A stretch of 64,000 nt of DNA, taken from positions 111,506,763 to 111,570,762 of the forward strand of contig CM059188.1 in NCBI GenBank assembly GCA_030323885.1. Direction: 5' to 3'. The stretch's first letter is position 1, and each line of letters begins with the position of its first letter. Below are positions 53,955-63,946 of this stretch, in pieces. The notes beneath the pieces were generated by a model. It worked only from the letters and a program-made list of their open reading frames with translations. It searched no databases and had not been told where the DNA came from. This DNA is from Branchipolynoe longqiensis (Eukaryota; Annelida; Polychaeta; Phyllodocida; Polynoidae). The translations under genes and the position numbers were made by a program.

Positions 53955-54250
53955 TTTGTTGTTTTACATCCTGTGACAGTGCGCACTCATCTCGATTTTG
54001 TATAGTGGTGCCCCACTGGGAAATCAGGCCACTGGCACCATGACCTGATATCCCACCCAGTCACATTATCCTGACACTGACCCAACCGGTCCTACCCTAT
54101 CCTAACAATGCCGAGTGCCAGGCTAGGAAGTGACAAGTATCAATTTTTAAGTCCATCGGTTTGTCTCGTCAAACCCACAAACTCATGGGTTCGGAAACCC
54201 TGATCTCCCAAAACAGGAGACAGACGCTCAACTCATTTGGCCATCCCTGT
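53955..54250 (-). mobile_element. SINE A
   Basis: Tail 2 with deletion (TTTTACATCCTGTGACAGTG), body, head with GGCCATCCCTG at right. Confidence 0.88.
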
Positions 54251-54278
54251 ATTATTGCAGATAAAGGCCAGCCCTTCA

Positions 54279-54481
54279 ATTTGTTCACACGCACATACTT
54301 AAACCGGTTTAGTTAATCCGGATTAACTAATCCACCTCACAAACTGGTTTACATGAAGTGAACTAGTAGTTGACTTAGCACTAAATCGATATAGCGCAGC
54401 GTTCACACATGTGGTTTAAACTGGATTAGTCAAACCGGTTCAGTTAAACCGGTTTAATGTGTATGTGTGAATGGGGCATTA
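54279..54481. mobile_element. Small fold-back element, AAACCGGTTTA arms
   Basis: Right end, inverted, TGCCCCATTCACACATACAC; left end TTTGTTCACACGCACATAC. Arms repeat AAACCGGTTTA and ATCCGGATTA, themselves palindromes. About 200 bp; TTA at the right flank. Confidence 0.7.
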
Positions 54482-55496
54482 GACTGACCGTCGACTCCAG
54501 TACTGATCACCCTAACACCCGGGCCACCGACAGGCGTCAGTCGCCGTGCAACCTGCACACACACCAGCACTTTCACATGACATATGTCATCAGTTATACA
54601 TGGAGCATCACTTATCTATGTAAACACTGGACCAATGCCAACGGCCATATTTTTTCTATGTTGGAACAATATTTAGGTCTCCACCAAGACCAGTCACACC
54701 AATGCATTTATGGAGATTGTATTTCCACAATTCAAGAGCTCTATATTTACCTACAATCATACAATGTCGCTCTTTCTATAATAAACACTGCAACTGAGGA
54801 TGAGTATAGACCTATACTGCAAATGGCAGCTGGACGTTTTGAGGGCAGCTGGACTGTACCACCTCATATAGATTAGTAAGTAGATTCTATCAATTATTAA
54901 TACAACTTTTCTTTTTCTATGGGAATTTGTTTCCCTTGACCACAAATATATGATTGTGAGCTTTCTAATTTAATGAGTGTCTATTGGCACACAATTGATT
55001 GTCTGCCTTTACATGTAAAAGTGATGGTTTGAACAAAAAACAAACATTTCTCGCCGTGAATATGGCCTATGCTGCCGACACAGCGTAAAGCAACCACCAA
55101 TCAATCAATCAATCGATCAAGCAAATGGTTTATGCCACAGGGTAATCACAATGTGGAGTCTGCAATATGGTCACGCGATGTATATAATGCCCAGCAAGGC
55201 ATGCTATGACTTTAAAACATAGATATTAAATTAATAGAGCACATCCTGCAATAGCGGGGCCACATTGGGGGACGAATTTAATCACTGTCAAACATGGAAA
55301 GAATTCAGTCAATTCTATTTGAAATTTAGCGTAAATAACTTCGCCCAACCCAGAATAATCACCAATCTGACTAGCGATTTTGAACTAAAATTATTTCTAG
55401 GTTGTGTCAAGTTACTTCGACCTCACATTAGTTGTGCTAGAGAAATGGGGTATTGGAACTGTGTCAGTAAAACAGCTGTACAAATTAAATTTGTTT
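54482..55496. other. Unclassified sequence with an unassigned open frame
   Basis: A frame ending at 54876 (the part from about 54580 reads MTYVISYTWSITYLCKHWTN onward) has ordinary amino-acid composition but no domain I recognise. Repeat J fragment at 55125-55190. No clear gene. Confidence 0.35.
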
Positions 55497-56150
55497 TAGT
55501 TACTTGGTTGGTTGCTGGAGTTTCATGTCCTGGCAACATCTAAGGTCATATCAGGACCGACTGTGCGACCAGACGGAATGGCCGAATGAGTTGAGCGTCC
55601 GTCTCCTGTTTTGGGAGATCGGGGAATCTGAACCCATGGATTCGTGGGTTCTAACCCTGGTCGAGTCAAACCATGACGTAAAATTGATATGCGTCGATTC
55701 CTAGCCTGGCGCTCGGGATTATTAGGATAGGGCAAGGACTGGTTAGCTCAGTGTCAGGATAATGGTACTGAGTGGGATATCGCATCATGGTGCTGGCAGC
55801 CTGATTTCCCAGTGGGGCAGCACTATACAGATGCCATGAGTGCGCACTGTCAGGATTCGGTACCCATCCTGCTATGACCTTAGATGTTGCTAGGACATAA
55901 AACAACAACAAACAAACCGACTGTGCTGTCCCACTGGCACCATGCCAATCAGGCCACCAGCACTATGACCCAATATCCCACTCAGTCACATTATCCTGAC
56001 ACGGAGCTAACCAGTCCCTGCCCTATCATATTAATGTCCCTATAGTATCAATTTTATGAGTCATTGGATTGACTCGACCGGGAACCGAACTCCCGATCTC
56101 CCTCACGCGAGGCCTGCGCTCTACCGATTCGGCCACTGCGCCCCGTGGTT
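55497..56150 (-). mobile_element. SINE A split by a complete SINE A
   Basis: Tail part 55497-55566 and body/head part 55916-56150 belong to one minus-strand copy. Head ends GGCCACTGCGCCCCG. Confidence 0.9.
55567..55915 (+). mobile_element. SINE A, complete, exact ends defined by target duplication
   Basis: ACCGACTGTGC occurs at 55556-55566 and 55916-55926. The 349-bp insert therefore runs from GACCAGACGGAATGGCCGAA to the tail 2 AACAACAACAAACAA. It is the best reference copy in the window. Confidence 0.96.
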
Positions 56151-56560
56151 AGTTACTTATACTTTATAGTATAAGTTTTAAGCAATTACTGAGTTGTTCA
56201 ATCGGTCACGAACACCACAAATACAACCACAAATAGAACCACAAATAGACCCCGCACCACCACCCCCCGACACACACACACACACACTTCATGAAGCCTC
56301 AGGACAAAGGCGAACAACCCTGGAGACGCGGGTCGACTGCCACCACAATCATGGGATAGTAGCAGGGGGCTGACAGTCTAGACTGTAGACAATGGTTGTT
56401 AAGGGTGCCATTCACCATCCAACCACTTCCCCATCTAGTTCTACTGCGCAGTATCTATTCCACATTAACTTATAAATACGGACTGAGAATTTCACGCGAG
56501 CATTAAATCGGGCATCGTCGTTATTATACCCCCATCCACCCACCCAGATACATAAACATC
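56151..56560. other. Unclassified with short (CA)n
   Basis: CA repeat at 56271-56288; no gene recognised. Confidence 0.35.
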
Positions 56561-56890
56561 GGACGCGGTGGCCCAATCGGCAGAGCGGAAGCCTGCCGTG
56601 CGGAAGGTCGGGAGTTCAATTCCCAGTCGAGTCAAAATGGTGACAAATAAAATTGATATTTGTCGCTTCCTAGCCAGGTGCTCGGCATTATTAGGAGAGG
56701 CCAAGGACTGGTTGGCTCGGTATCAGGATAACGTTACTGAGTGTGATATTGGGTCATGGTATTGGCAGCCTGGTCTCCCAGTAGGGCAGCACTATAAAGT
56801 TGCCATGAGTGTGCGCTGTCACAAGTCGGTACCCGTTGTGATATGACCTTTGATGTTGCCAGGACGTAAAATTCCAACAATCAACCATAC
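56561..56890 (+). mobile_element. SINE A, complete, tail 1
   Basis: Head CGGACGCGGTGGCCCAATCG, box B GTTCAATTCCCAGTCGAGTC, body, tail TTCCAACAATCAACC. Confidence 0.92.
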
Positions 56891-57281
56891 ATAAACAAGA
56901 ACTAGGCTGAGTAACACTGACAGAGCCTTTCCTATGCTAATAAGCCCTTACACAATTGGCATACAAAATAACCAATCCACACACATGAATGGCCTAGTTT
57001 TCATTTGTGGGCGATAATAGGTGCAGTTGAAGAGACATGGATCGTTAACATTTAGAGGCGGTGTCATGGTTATACTGCATGTGGAAGCCACTCTCGTGTG
57101 GGTTGACAGGCGACAGCGGTAATGTGGGTCAGGCATGATCGGCATGGGACTGGTTTAATGGGACACGCCGGGGGGGGGGGGGGGGGCGGGCACGGATTTA
57201 CACTTGCTTCTCTAATTACACACAGATAATTATATTCAATCATGAAAGCGGACAATAAATATGGTTTATTTATAACAAATC
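56891..57281. other. Unclassified with G-run
   Basis: G-run at 57171-57187; nothing recognised. Confidence 0.35.
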
Positions 57282-57520
57282 CAGACGGGATGGCCAAATG
57301 AGTTAGAGCGTCCGTCTCCCATGTGGTAGATCGTGGGGTCGGGGGTTCGAATCCTGGTCGAGTCAAACCAATGACTCAAAAATTGATACTTGTCGCTTCC
57401 TAGCCAGGCGCTCGGCATTATTAGGATAGGGCAAGGAGCAGTGGAATGAGGCAGACCAATCGCCTGCGACTGAAATTTCCCCTGCTTAAACAACTAATGT
57501 ACCCCAAAAAAAAAAAAAAA
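57282..57520 (+). mobile_element. SINE A variant with alternative poly(A) 3' end
   Basis: Head CCAGACGGGATGGCCAAATG and body up to GGATAGGGCAAGGA, then AGCAGTGGAATGAGGCAGAC ... TAATGTACCCC plus about 15 A. Same 3' end as the 27243-27480 copy. Confidence 0.9.
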
Positions 57521-57628
57521 ATCCAAAGGGACGAGGGACGAGGACATGTTATGTAACTGTTTCACATGCAGCACATAGGTACAATTCTAGATCCTACTTT
57601 ATATGCATTGTTCTATTCGGTGCTTAAC
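57521..57628. other. Unclassified sequence
   Basis: Nothing recognised. Confidence 0.3.
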
Positions 57629-57895
57629 TAGATAAAGATTCACCCTATAGTTGCAGTAGGGGTGAAAATCAACCAATTAAAAAAAATGGTGAAAAGTAGG
57701 GTCAATGAAATGAGCAGATACATTCTTAATTCAAGAAACAAAATATATTTGTATATATACGTCTTCATATTTACCCTCTACCTCAGACTTGAAAGATACA
57801 ATAAAACATGTAATTTAATGAACCTTAAAAGTGAAATCGACAGCATTCTATCGTCGCCATCTTGTCGTTTTGCATTATCTCCCATTTCACCAAAC
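57629..57895. mobile_element. MITE E, left part
   Basis: TAGATAAAGATTCACCCTAT with terminal hairpin, then sequence shared with 47300-47510 (CATCTTGTC-TTTTGCATT). Confidence 0.82.
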
Positions 57896-58258
57896 GCGCG
57901 CGGTGGCTGAATCAGTAGGAAGGAAAGTTTGTTTTATTTAACGACGCCTCTAGTTCACATTGATTTTTGCCATCAGCTATTGGACGTCAAACATATGGTC
58001 ATTCTAGCATATTTCTTTGGAGAAAACCCAGTGCCAAAACATAGGCTATTCATTCTGATAAGCAGCAAAGGGTCTTTTATATGCACTTTCCCACAAACAG
58101 GATAGCATCTACCAAACAGCCTATGGTGAACCAGTTGTGGACCACTGGTTGGAATGGAAAAGAGCCCAAACTGCAAATGTGTCCACTGAGCAGGATCGAC
58201 CGGATGACCCACACCTTCACAGGTCGACACTCTACCGCCTGAGCTACGTCCCGCTCCC
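57896..58258 (-). mobile_element. SINE B, complete with tRNA-like head, joined to a SINE A head piece
   Basis: Starts with GCGCGGTGGCTGAATCAGTA (SINE A head), then GGAAGGAAAGTTTGTTTTAT. The far end carries the SINE B head: on minus, GGGACGTAGCTCAGGCGGTA with box B GGTCGATCCTGCTC. Confidence 0.9.
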
Positions 58259-58428
58259 TTTGTTTGGTGTCGGTGCGCCGGGAGGCGGAGGGTTAAAGCC
58301 ACCAGGGCTCATTTACTTCTGAACGGTTGTGCTATAAATTGGCGGCATTACATGCTAACACTGACATTTGTACGACACACGCATTAATAAGGGTCATAAG
58401 GCTGGAGGACGACTGTGTGTACAGTAAA

Positions 58429-58618
58429 ACCTCTCTAACCGACCACCTCCACAGATCGATCACTCCCCTATATCGATCCCTTTATTTGGGTCCCAAACGA
58501 TCGCCCATACAATACCATTGTGATGATTAAGAAAAACTCGCTAAACCGACCACCTCCCAAAATGGATCATTTAAAGTCGGTCCTCTAGTCGGTGGATTTA
58601 GAGAGGTATTACTGTATA
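58429..58618. mobile_element. MITE C
   Basis: Ends CAGTAAAACCTCTCTAACCG and, inverted, CAGTAATACCTCTCTAAATC, flanked by TA. Confidence 0.9.
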
Positions 58619-58734
58619 TGCATGTGGTGTGGGGAGGTGGTGAGGGGTGAGGGGAGTATGTGGTCTGGGTGGTCTGGGTGAGGGGTGAGGAGGGTTTCCT
58701 CTGGGCGTTTGTTAACCACTGATGCTTTAGTCCC
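58619..58734. other. G/T-rich sequence
   Basis: GGTGAGGGGTGAGG words; nothing else. Confidence 0.4.
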
Positions 58735-58890
58735 AATGATTAAAAAAATTATACTTGTCGCTTCCTAGCCTGGCGCTCGACATTATTAGGATAGGGCAAG
58801 GACTGGTTAACTCAGTGTCAGGATAATGTGACTGAGTGGGATATCGGGTCATGGTGCCGGTGGCTTGATTTCCCAGTGGGGCAGCACTGG
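58735..58890 (+). mobile_element. SINE A body fragment
   Basis: TTATACTTGTCGCTTCCTAG to GTGGGGCAGCACTGG; head and tail missing. Confidence 0.85.
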
Positions 58891-59155
58891 CAGTTGATTG
58901 TCAGTAGACTGTCCATAGCTATCTGCTAGTTAGTACAACAGGCATGTGGAAGCTGTTCACTTCTAAGGGAGGCCCGAGGCAGCCAACCTCTTACCAAGCC
59001 TGTACATGTAAGGTGGTGCCTCGCTCAGTTTGCACATCTAATATTCACTTTGATGAAACAAAGAAGGGCTTGCTTTGACACTCAAGTTCCGTGTCGTAAA
59101 GTCTGCCTGTTCAAAATCGGCGCCCAGACTTGATGCCCGCACCTGAACTGACTAA
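58891..59155. other. Unclassified sequence
   Basis: Nothing recognised. Confidence 0.3.
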
Positions 59156-59535
59156 GTCGGTTGTTGGAGTTTTACGTCCTAGCAACATCTAGGGTTACAT
59201 CAGGGCGGGCACCGACTTGTTAGTTGGTTGGTTGGATGTTTGTTGGGAGTTTTACAGCCTGGCAACATCTAAGGTCATATCAGGATGGGTACCGACTTGT
59301 GACAGTGTGAACTCATGGCAACATTAATGTGCTGCCCCACTGGGGGACCAGGTCGCCAGCAACATGACCTGATAATGATCTGCCACTCAAGTCACATTAT
59401 CCCGACACTGAGCCAACCAGTCCTTGCCCTACCCTAATAATGCCAAGCGCCTAGCTAGGAAGTGACAAGTATAAATGTGTATAAGTCATTGATTTAACTC
59501 GACCAACGTTCGAACCCGCGATTTACCAAAACCGA
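59156..59535 (-). mobile_element. SINE A with an extra tail copy
   Basis: A first tail at 59156-59222 is followed by a full minus copy from 59219 (TTGTTAGTTGGTTGG) to its head at 59535. Confidence 0.88.
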
Positions 59536-60039
59536 ACTGACTGGGAGTCACAGGCCTGGCTGGAACCCTGGCGGCAAAGGCCTAAGTTATCACTGCCACT
59601 AACAAAAAAACAAACGAGCACAACTGTGGTTGTTAGTGTTACTGCTGGGTGCAGGACGTGGGCACGCAAGCATCCCAGTCAAAGGCCCTATAATACTAAG
59701 ACGTCTCACTCCCTATCTCTCCCATGGTAATGTAAATTTTGCAGTGCCACCTTGTGGTGGGTTTGATCAGCCCAGCTGCTGGTTGGTGTTTCACATGTAA
59801 ACACATACAAATATATTATACATGAGATGGGTAAGTATGAATACACATCAATATGAAATTGCTATGAACAAATACACATCATCATCAGCATTATCATCAG
59901 CATCGCCATCTTTCACATTCATTTATACATATAATATAACACCTGTTCAACCAAGTGAACAGCCAGCGCACCAAGTGGTGGGTTTGATCATTTTGATTAC
60001 ACAGTACAGGCTGAGTGAGCCGTCTTAGTATCATAGGGT
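59536..60039. other. Unclassified sequence
   Basis: Nothing recognised; short (CAT)n-like words at 59878-59905. Confidence 0.3.
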
Positions 60040-60136
60040 CTTTGTCCCGGTGAAGGTTGTGGGGTGGGGACAGCCAGCCAAAACAAACATGGTTGGAGTT
60101 GTGTAACATAAAACACACTGGCCCTAAATGCCACCA
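60040..60136. repeat. ~100-bp repeat, copy 1
   Basis: GGGACAGCCAGCCAAAACAA and TAACATAAAACACACTGGCC, matching 60500-60615. Confidence 0.75.
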
Positions 60137-60460
60137 CTATGCACCGGAGGCAGTGGCAGAATCGATACAGCACAGGCCTTCCGTACAGGAGATCGAGAGT
60201 TTGATTCCTGGTCGAGTCAAAGCAATGACTTATCAAATTGATACTTGTCGTTTCCTAGCTTGGTGCTCAGCATTAATAGGATAGGACAAGGAGTGTCAGG
60301 ATAATGTGATTGAGTGGGAGATCAGGTTATGGCGGCCTGATTTCCGAGTGTTACAGCACTTATAGGATAAAGTCACCATGAGTGCGCATTGTCACAAGTT
60401 GGTACCCATCCTGATATGACCTTAGATGTTGCCCGGGAGGTAAGACTCCAACAAGCAACA
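60137..60460 (+). mobile_element. SINE A, diverged
   Basis: Head GCACCGGAGGCAGTGGCAGA, box B GATTCCTGGTCGAGTC, body and tail GACTCCAACAAGCAAC. Confidence 0.88.
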
Positions 60461-60679
60461 AAAACACAGACAAGTACAACTGTGGTAGTTACTAGGTGTG
60501 GTACCTGGGCCCGGTGATGGCTGAGGGTTGGGCCGGCCAGCCAAAACAAAGGTGGTGGTGGGAGTTGTGTAGCATAAAACACACCTGCCCCGTCCCAAAC
60601 GCCACCACTATACCTTTGGACTGCCACCCAGTTGTGTCTACAGTAGCCAGGCCAACCGGAGACGGACCACAGCAGGCAC
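60461..60679. repeat. ~100-bp repeat, copy 2, and flanks
   Basis: 60500-60615 matches copy 1 (GGCCGGCCAGCCAAAACAAA, TAGCATAAAACACACCTGCC). The two copies flank a SINE A, so this may be a local duplication. Confidence 0.7.
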
Positions 60680-60995
60680 TATGCAGTAAAGTAAAGCATG
60701 TTTTATTTAACGATGCCGCTTGAGTATATTGATGTTTGTATCATCAGCTATTGGATGTCAAACATATGGTCATTATGACATATTTCCTTGGAGTAAATTC
60801 ATTGCCACCACATAGGCTACTCATTCCAATAAGCAGCAAGAGGTCTTTTATATGCACTTTCCCACAGACAGGACAGCACATACCACAGCCTTTGATGAAC
60901 CAGTTGAGAACCACTGGTTGGAACGGAAAATAGCACAAACTGCAAATAGGTCCACTGAGCAAGATCGATAGGATGACCCACCTTCACAGCTGGAT
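60680..60995 (-). mobile_element. SINE B, near complete
   Basis: AAGCATGTTTTATTTAACGA at left, body, GTCCACTGAGCAAGATCGAT and head remnant at right. Confidence 0.88.
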
Positions 60996-61249
60996 GGATG
61001 CACTATGCAGTTGTCGCCGCTATCGAGGGACACCCTCATAACAGATGCTTATTAAATGTAAATGTCTCAAGTCAAAGCTCTAAACGTTAACAAATAATGT
61101 GTGTTGGGAGAATTTAAGTTGTGTTACTAGATTTGAATCATTGTGGGTTGGATTGACAGATTGAATTAGCGATTCCTGCCCGTGTGCATTGCACTGGACG
61201 TCACCATCTGGATAGCCAATTATCCAGGCAATTGGAGGGTCCATCCGGG
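60996..61249. other. Unclassified sequence
   Basis: Nothing recognised. Confidence 0.3.
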
Positions 61250-61490
61250 GCCTGGAAAGTCTTGAAAAGTCTTGAACTTCATTTGTCCCATTTTACGGCC
61301 TTGAAAATCCTTGTATTTAATCTAATTTGGCTAATTAGTCTTGAAAAGCCTTGAATTCTATTAAAATGTCCCCACTGATCTAAATTAGTCCAAAATTGCC
61401 TGTTGCCATTGTTGGTTTTTCCTGGAATCCAAATGAAAATAGACTTGTATTCCTATCAAGAACAGCCTTGATAAACCTTGAATTGCATAT
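61250..61490. repeat. CTTGAAAA-type degenerate repeat
   Basis: Words CTTGAAAAGTCTTGAA, CCTTGAAAATCCTTG, CTTGAAAAGCCTTGAATT and CCTTGATAAACCTTGAATT recur at 20-90-bp spacing. Origin unknown. Confidence 0.7.
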
Positions 61491-61513
61491 CTTCACATGT
61501 GTATGGACCCTGT

Positions 61514-61576
61514 ATCTACTACTACTACTACTAGTACTACTACTAGTACTACTACTATTACTAGTACTAGTACTAG
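61514..61576. repeat. (CTA)n microsatellite
   Basis: CTACTACTACTACTAGTACT-type, partly self-complementary through ACTAGT. Confidence 0.95.
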
Positions 61577-62018
61577 TGTTACCTCAGCACTCATTAGCTG
61601 CAATATTTTCAATAATGCTGAGAATAAATAGCATATATTGAATTGCAATCTCTCTCACGACTTAAAAAGTGTGCCCGTTTGTTTCTGTGTTGCTCTAAGA
61701 GGTTAAAGATTATATTTTAGTGACAGCTCAGGCAATGCGTGCTGATGCACCAAAGCATTATACCTCCCTCCATAAAAAAGAAAATCGATTCAAAACCAGC
61801 TTTGATCTCAAAATCTTTGCGTACCTTAAACATGCATATTAAAGCTAGCCTTTTATTTTAAGCAATTATTACCTTATATTGCAAAAGATCCTGCAAGTTA
61901 GGAGTAGGAGGGGCTGTTGGAAAGTAATGTTAATAAAAAAAGAATTAAGTGGGGAAATTAAATATTTCCTGAATAAATTATGACATTTCTGGACTAGTTT
62001 GTTTTTCAAGTCCAACAT
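61577..62018. other. Unclassified sequence
   Basis: AT-rich; nothing recognised. Confidence 0.3.
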
Positions 62019-62019
62019 A

Positions 62020-62430
62020 GATGGTTGGTTGGTGGAGTTTTACATCCTTGCAACATCTAAGATCATCTCAGGACAGGTACCGACTTGTGACAGTGCGCAC
62101 TCATGGTAACATGATAGTGCTGCTCCACTGGTAGTAGACAAGGAAACCAGCCCCATGACTTGATATCACACTCAGTCACATAATCCTGACACTGAGCCAA
62201 CCAGTCCTTGCCCTATCGTAAAAATGCAGAGTGCCTGGCTAGTAGGTGACAAGTATCAATTTTTAAGTCATTCATTTGATGCGACCAGGGTTCGGACCCA
62301 TGGGTTTGAATGCTATGATTGTCATATATATGTATGTATATCTATGTACGCACAAAGGAAGGACTTCCTTACAACGATCTACCAAAATTAGAGACGGATG
62401 CTCAACTCATTTGGTCATCCCGTCTGGTCA
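62020..62430 (-). mobile_element. SINE A with a small insert in the head
   Basis: Tail 1 to head GGTCATCCCGTCTGGTCAG. About 65 bp of foreign sequence (including ATATATATGTATGTATATC) lies at 62315-62380 between box B and the anticodon-like region. Confidence 0.88.
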
Positions 62431-62792
62431 GCCAACATAAACGAATACTGGTGTGCCGCGGAAACTGCAACACCGGAACACCCTGAGAGCGTTGAAGACT
62501 AGTATAGTCCATGACATGGCTTTCGCGGATAGATACAAAACTAGTAAGACTGAACAACTCCGTGGTTTTGGCTAGTTTGATATCCACTTACGGCAAGTAA
62601 GGCACAGAGACCTTGTGGTATTTTATTGTTCGATACATCCCTACTTGTGTATCATGGTGTGGAATGGCAATCACCTGAAATCGTCCATTTTACCTGCTAT
62701 TCGATATGACCTTATTCAAAACAAACCGCGCTTAATCGATCAGACACGGTGCCATAAACGTACCATATGGCTACAAGGTGTAGCAACCACAT
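62431..62792. other. Unclassified sequence
   Basis: No gene or repeat recognised. Confidence 0.35.
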
Positions 62793-63327
62793 TAAAGCTG
62801 CATAGTCCGATGAAAGCATCACATTTTCAAAACTAAAACCAAAACGATCATCTAGAAACAGTTACAAGCCATAAGGAAACAAGCAGCAAGAAAACCTCAA
62901 TTATTACTGAAAAAAAAATTCAAATGATTTAAATCAAATTGGACTAGTGCTGCCCAGCGGTGAAAACAAGTATTAACACACTTATCCGTTATGAGCAGGG
63001 TAAATAAATTCATCATTAAATCCTATTTTTTTAACTCTAATTTAGATACTGTTGCACTTATTAAGCATTTGTTGCCACATAGAAGCGAATACTGAGTCAA
63101 CGTAATAGAACCTGTTGCGGCAGATGTCCATGCTGTCAGAGTTTTGGTATGCTTGCCAAAATTAAATTTCAATGTTTGCACTTCAAATATCTCTGAAGTT
63201 AGTCATTTAAAACCAAAACTACTTCAAACTACAATAAGGAAGATTATCAGTACTATTATAAATATCAACCTAATATATTTCTCCTAGAAAATGCCAGAAA
63301 CTCAAACCCATCAAACTTCAACTTTAA
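62793..63327. mobile_element. MITE B interrupted by repeat D
   Basis: Left end TTAAAGCTGCATAGTCCGAT, right end decayed (CATCAAACTTCAACTTTAA). The insert lies at 62851-63045. Confidence 0.85.
62851..63045. repeat. Interspersed repeat D, copy 2
   Basis: Reverse complement of 45005-45200 (AAACAAGTATTAACACACTT, ATTGGACTAGTGCTGCCCAG). Confidence 0.78.
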
Positions 63328-63945
63328 AGTCGCATAGTCCGATGGTTTTGAGGTGTTGTCATTTTTTCTAAGAGAAATGCAATAAATTGATTGCTATGAC
63401 CCACCTTTCTTTAGTTTGAAGTAACTTTTATTTGAAATGTCAATGTTTTGACATATTTTATATGCAAACATGTCAAATCAGTTTAGGCAACATACCAAAT
63501 TAATTTTGGTAAGCATGCCAAAACTCTGACACCATGGGCTTTAGCAATAACAGGTTCTATTAAATTGACTCAGTATTCCCTTCAATGTGGCAACAAATGC
63601 TTAATAAGTTCATCAATATCTAAGTTAGATAAATGTAGAGTTCAGGTGCAAAACCATGTAAACCCCAATCTAAAAATGTAGTTTAAATAACAGAATTTTA
63701 CCTGAAAATAATTTTAATTCTCACAAATTCCACTTTTCATATGATCACATGGTTATGGAGCAATAAACAAAAGAGAAGGACTATAACAAAAATTAAGTTT
63801 TTGAGGGTTTGATTCCAATGTCTATCTCCATTTTTGGATTGGCGTTTACGTGATTTTGCACCTGAACTCTTTATATGTAGAATCAAATCTAGATAATTGT
63901 CTTGATTTTGATAATCTGATGCTTCATTGGACTGTGAAGCTTTAA
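63328..63945. mobile_element. MITE B interrupted by another MITE
   Basis: Left end TTAAAGTCGCATAGTCCGAT, right end TCATTGGACTGTGAAGCTTTAA-type. Confidence 0.85.
63639..63874. mobile_element. MITE nested in MITE B
   Basis: Inverted ends GAGTTCAGGTGCAAAACCAT and GAGTTCAGGTGCAAAATCAC. ATGTAG occurs on both sides and once in the intact family sequence, so it is the likely target duplication. About 236 bp, non-coding. Confidence 0.82.
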
Positions 63946-63946
63946 G

